A stretch of DNA of 15,096 bases from Candidatus Blautia intestinipullorum (lineage in GTDB: Bacteria; Bacillota; Clostridia; Lachnospirales; Lachnospiraceae). The translations under genes and the position numbers were made by a program. Where the stretch lies: positions 1 to 15,096 of the forward strand of contig DWVA01000025.1 of NCBI GenBank assembly GCA_019120475.1, given 5' to 3'. The notes under the pieces are model-generated. The model worked only from the letters and a program-made list of their open reading frames with translations, searched no databases and had not been told where the DNA came from. Shown here one piece after another: positions 13,845 to 15,096 of the stretch. Position 1 is the first letter of the stretch; the number at the start of each line of letters is the position of its first letter.

Positions 13845-13874
13845 AGTATACCAGAGGAAAAGATGAAAAATCAA
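13845..13874 (-). promoter_or_regulatory. Promoter of the LacI-type gene
   Basis: On the minus strand, TTGATT (13874-13869), an 18-bp spacer and TATACT (13850-13845), with TGG just before it (extended -10). The predicted start is near 13838. The leader contains a CGGCAG/CTGCCG hairpin at 13813-13829. The upstream ACCGGT pair abuts the -35, allowing autoregulation. Confidence 0.65.
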
Positions 13875-13877
13875 TGA

Positions 13878-13901
13878 GTAACCGGTTACAAAACCGGTTT
13901 T
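13878..13901. promoter_or_regulatory. Operator pair 1: two ACCGGT palindromes 12 bp apart
   Basis: GTAACCGGTTAC (13878-13889) and AAAACCGGTTTT (13890-13901) are both perfect 12-bp palindromes, placed back to back. A central CpG in an AACCGGTT core is typical of LacI-family operators. It lies next to the -35 of the LacI-type gene. Confidence 0.75.
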
Positions 13902-13963
13902 ATAACATGTGCACAGAATTGAAGCAAAGAAAATGTAACAAATGACGAAATCAAAAAAAACCA

Positions 13964-13992
13964 TTGACATTATAAAGTCTTTATAATATTCT
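13964..13992 (+). promoter_or_regulatory. Promoter of the sugar-binding lipoprotein gene
   Basis: A perfect TTGACA (13964-13969), 17 bp, then TATTCT (13987-13992). A perfect TATAAT also lies at 13982-13987 but only 12 bp from TTGACA. Transcription from the first reading would begin near 13999, inside operator pair 2. Confidence 0.7.
13969..13987. repeat. 19-bp perfect palindrome in the promoter spacer
   Basis: ATTATAAAG and CTTTATAAT are exact inverse complements around a central T at 13978. The sequence puts TATAAT on both strands and fills the spacer between the -35 and -10 boxes. It differs from the ACCGGT operators and may be a second regulator's site or AT-rich promoter sequence. Confidence 0.6.
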
Positions 13993-13996
13993 TTTT

Positions 13997-14025
13997 GTAA
14001 AGGAACCGGTTACTTTACCGGTTAC
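13997..14025. promoter_or_regulatory. Operator pair 2: ACCGGT cores 12 bp apart at the transcription start
   Basis: The 24 bases at 14002-14025 repeat the layout of pair 1 (18 of 24 identical), with ACCGGT cores at 14005-14010 and 14017-14022. The first core is the centre of a longer palindrome, GTAAAG at 13997 to CTTTAC at 14018, with one mismatched pair. Its position at the predicted +1 is that expected for repression. Confidence 0.75.
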
Positions 14026-14055
14026 ACAAACAAAATGCAAAAAGGAGGAGAGGGA

Positions 14056-15096
14056 ATGAGAAAACGACTGCTGTGTCTGACAGGGGTGATTCTGGCTTCT
14101 GTCTGCCTTTCGGGATGTCAGCAGAAAGATCCAGAACCCGGAGAACTTGCCGGATATGATGAAGGGGAAGAATACCTGTCCATATGGGTCCATTCAATTG
14201 AGGATACGGAAGAAGGACAGGCATACCGGGAATCAGTAGACAGTTTCAACGAAGCTTTTGACGGAAAGTACTTTGCGGATATTGAATTTGTACCCCGTAA
14301 TGACAGCGGAGGGGGATATTCAGACAAAGTCAACGCTTCCGTAATGGCGGGAGGACTGCCTGACGTGCTGACTGTAGACGGACCAAATATTTCAGCCTAT
14401 GCGGCGAACGGGATCATACAGCCTCTTGCAGAAATGACGGAGGAGGAAAAAAGCCAATACCTGCCGTCTATCATAGAGCAGGGGACTGTGAATGATAAAC
14501 TGTACGCTCTGGGCGTTATGGAGTCCAGCGTAGGCCTTTACTATAACCGGGATATATTGGAAGAGGCAGGAATACAGGTGCCGGACGCGGATCATCCATG
14601 GACCTGGACGGAATTTTCTGATATCCTTGAGAAGCTGAAGCCTCTTATGGAGGAAAAAGACGGATACCCGCTTGATATGACATTTCCGGTTGGGGAAACA
14701 AGCATCTATTATTTTGCTCCTTTCGTCTGGTCGGGAGGAGGAGAGCTGGTAAGCGATGACGGACTGACAGTAGACGGTTATTTCAATTCCGGGCAGACTG
14801 CGGCCGCCATGAATTTCTTCCGTTCCGTGGTAGAAAAGGAATACATGTCCGAGGCGCCTATCGACCATCTGTTTGAGAGCGGAAGAGCCGCGTTCAAATT
14901 TGACGGAGCATGGGAGGTCAATACGGTTTATACAAGTTATCCGGATATCAATCTGGGCGTTGCTCCTTACGTTGTAAGCGACGACTGGGACGGCGGGACT
15001 TATACGCCTACAGGTTCCTGGGCTTTTGCCGCGTCCTCCGAGACAGAAAATATAGAAGGAGCTACGGAACTTGTCAAATGGATGAGCGGAGAGGAA
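14056..15096 (+). CDS. ABC transporter sugar-binding lipoprotein (family 1 extracellular solute-binding protein), 3' end outside window
   Basis: An open frame of 347 codons with no stop before the window ends. The N-terminus is a lipoprotein signal: positive MRKR, a hydrophobic stretch, and lipobox LSGC with C21 as the lipidated residue. The mature part reads as a CUT1-type sugar-binding protein: LSIWVHS, then ESVDSFNEAFDG, MAGGLPDVLTVDGPNISAYA, ANGIIQPLAEM, LYALGVMESSVGLYYNRDIL, WTWTEFSDILEKLK, and FESGRAAFKFDGAWEV. It would capture a sugar or oligosaccharide outside the membrane and deliver it to permeases probably encoded just downstream. ATG 14056 has AAAGGAGGAG at 14041-14050. About 60-100 residues are missing at the C-terminus by family length. 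It is controlled, by inference, by the divergent LacI-type protein. Confidence 0.92.
   Translation, partial: MRKRLLCLTGVILASVCLSGCQQKDPEPGELAGYDEGEEYLSIWVHSIEDTEEGQAYRESVDSFNEAFDGKYFADIEFVPRNDSGGGYSDKVNASVMAGGLPDVLTVDGPNISAYAANGIIQPLAEMTEEEKSQYLPSIIEQGTVNDKLYALGVMESSVGLYYNRDILEEAGIQVPDADHPWTWTEFSDILEKLKPLMEEKDGYPLDMTFPVGETSIYYFAPFVWSGGGELVSDDGLTVDGYFNSGQTAAAMNFFRSVVEKEYMSEAPIDHLFESGRAAFKFDGAWEVNTVYTSYPDINLGVAPYVVSDDWDGGTYTPTGSWAFAASSETENIEGATELVKWMSGEE

Overview
This window looks like a chromosomal segment of a gut-type Lachnospiraceae or related Clostridia. The signs are purine-rich AGGAGG-type ribosome sites, sigma-A promoters of the TTGACA/TGnTATAAT type, many intrinsic terminators with U-tracts, a mid-range GC content, and Firmicutes families throughout (HxlR, CPBP, DUF368, YczE, a LacI regulator beside a sugar-binding lipoprotein). 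This is inferred from style and gene content; no species is recognised.

Layout. (1) 1-415: 3' end of argS and its terminator. (2) 467-5085: a probable five-gene operon. It encodes a membrane Ser/Thr kinase with no ATG/GTG/TTG start at the expected place, an overlapping gene for an exported low-complexity protein, a HAD phosphatase, a CPBP-type membrane peptidase and the 16S rRNA pseudouridine synthase RsuA. It ends at a terminator whose loop carries the -35 box of the next promoter. (3) 5067-7061: rpsB-tsf (ribosomal protein S2 and EF-Ts) with a structured leader and a long terminator hairpin. (4) 7062-8251: a DUF368 gene (undecaprenyl-phosphate translocase, popT) with its own promoters and terminator. 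(5) 8277-10207: an HxlR-type regulator followed by a YqhD-like iron-dependent alcohol dehydrogenase/aldehyde reductase, with a near-perfect palindrome between them; this looks like a small aldehyde/electrophile response unit. (6) 10244-12693: a YczE-type membrane protein and an N-acyl-D-amino-acid deacylase, separated by a perfect 14-bp inverted repeat and a possible 15-codon leader ORF. (7) 12684-15096: a leftward LacI regulator divergent from a sugar-binding lipoprotein that runs off the window. The 291-bp gap between them holds two copies of a 24-bp element, each with two ACCGGT cores 12 bp apart. This is the start of a regulated ABC sugar-uptake locus.

Most of the window is housekeeping or ordinary accessory sequence. 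The points most worth a second look are the kinase's apparent AUC start and its coupled exported partner, the paired LacI operators with a further palindrome in the promoter spacer, the hairpin/leader ORF before the D-aminoacylase, and the palindrome between hxlR and the dehydrogenase. No mobile elements, CRISPR arrays, tRNAs or rRNAs were seen.
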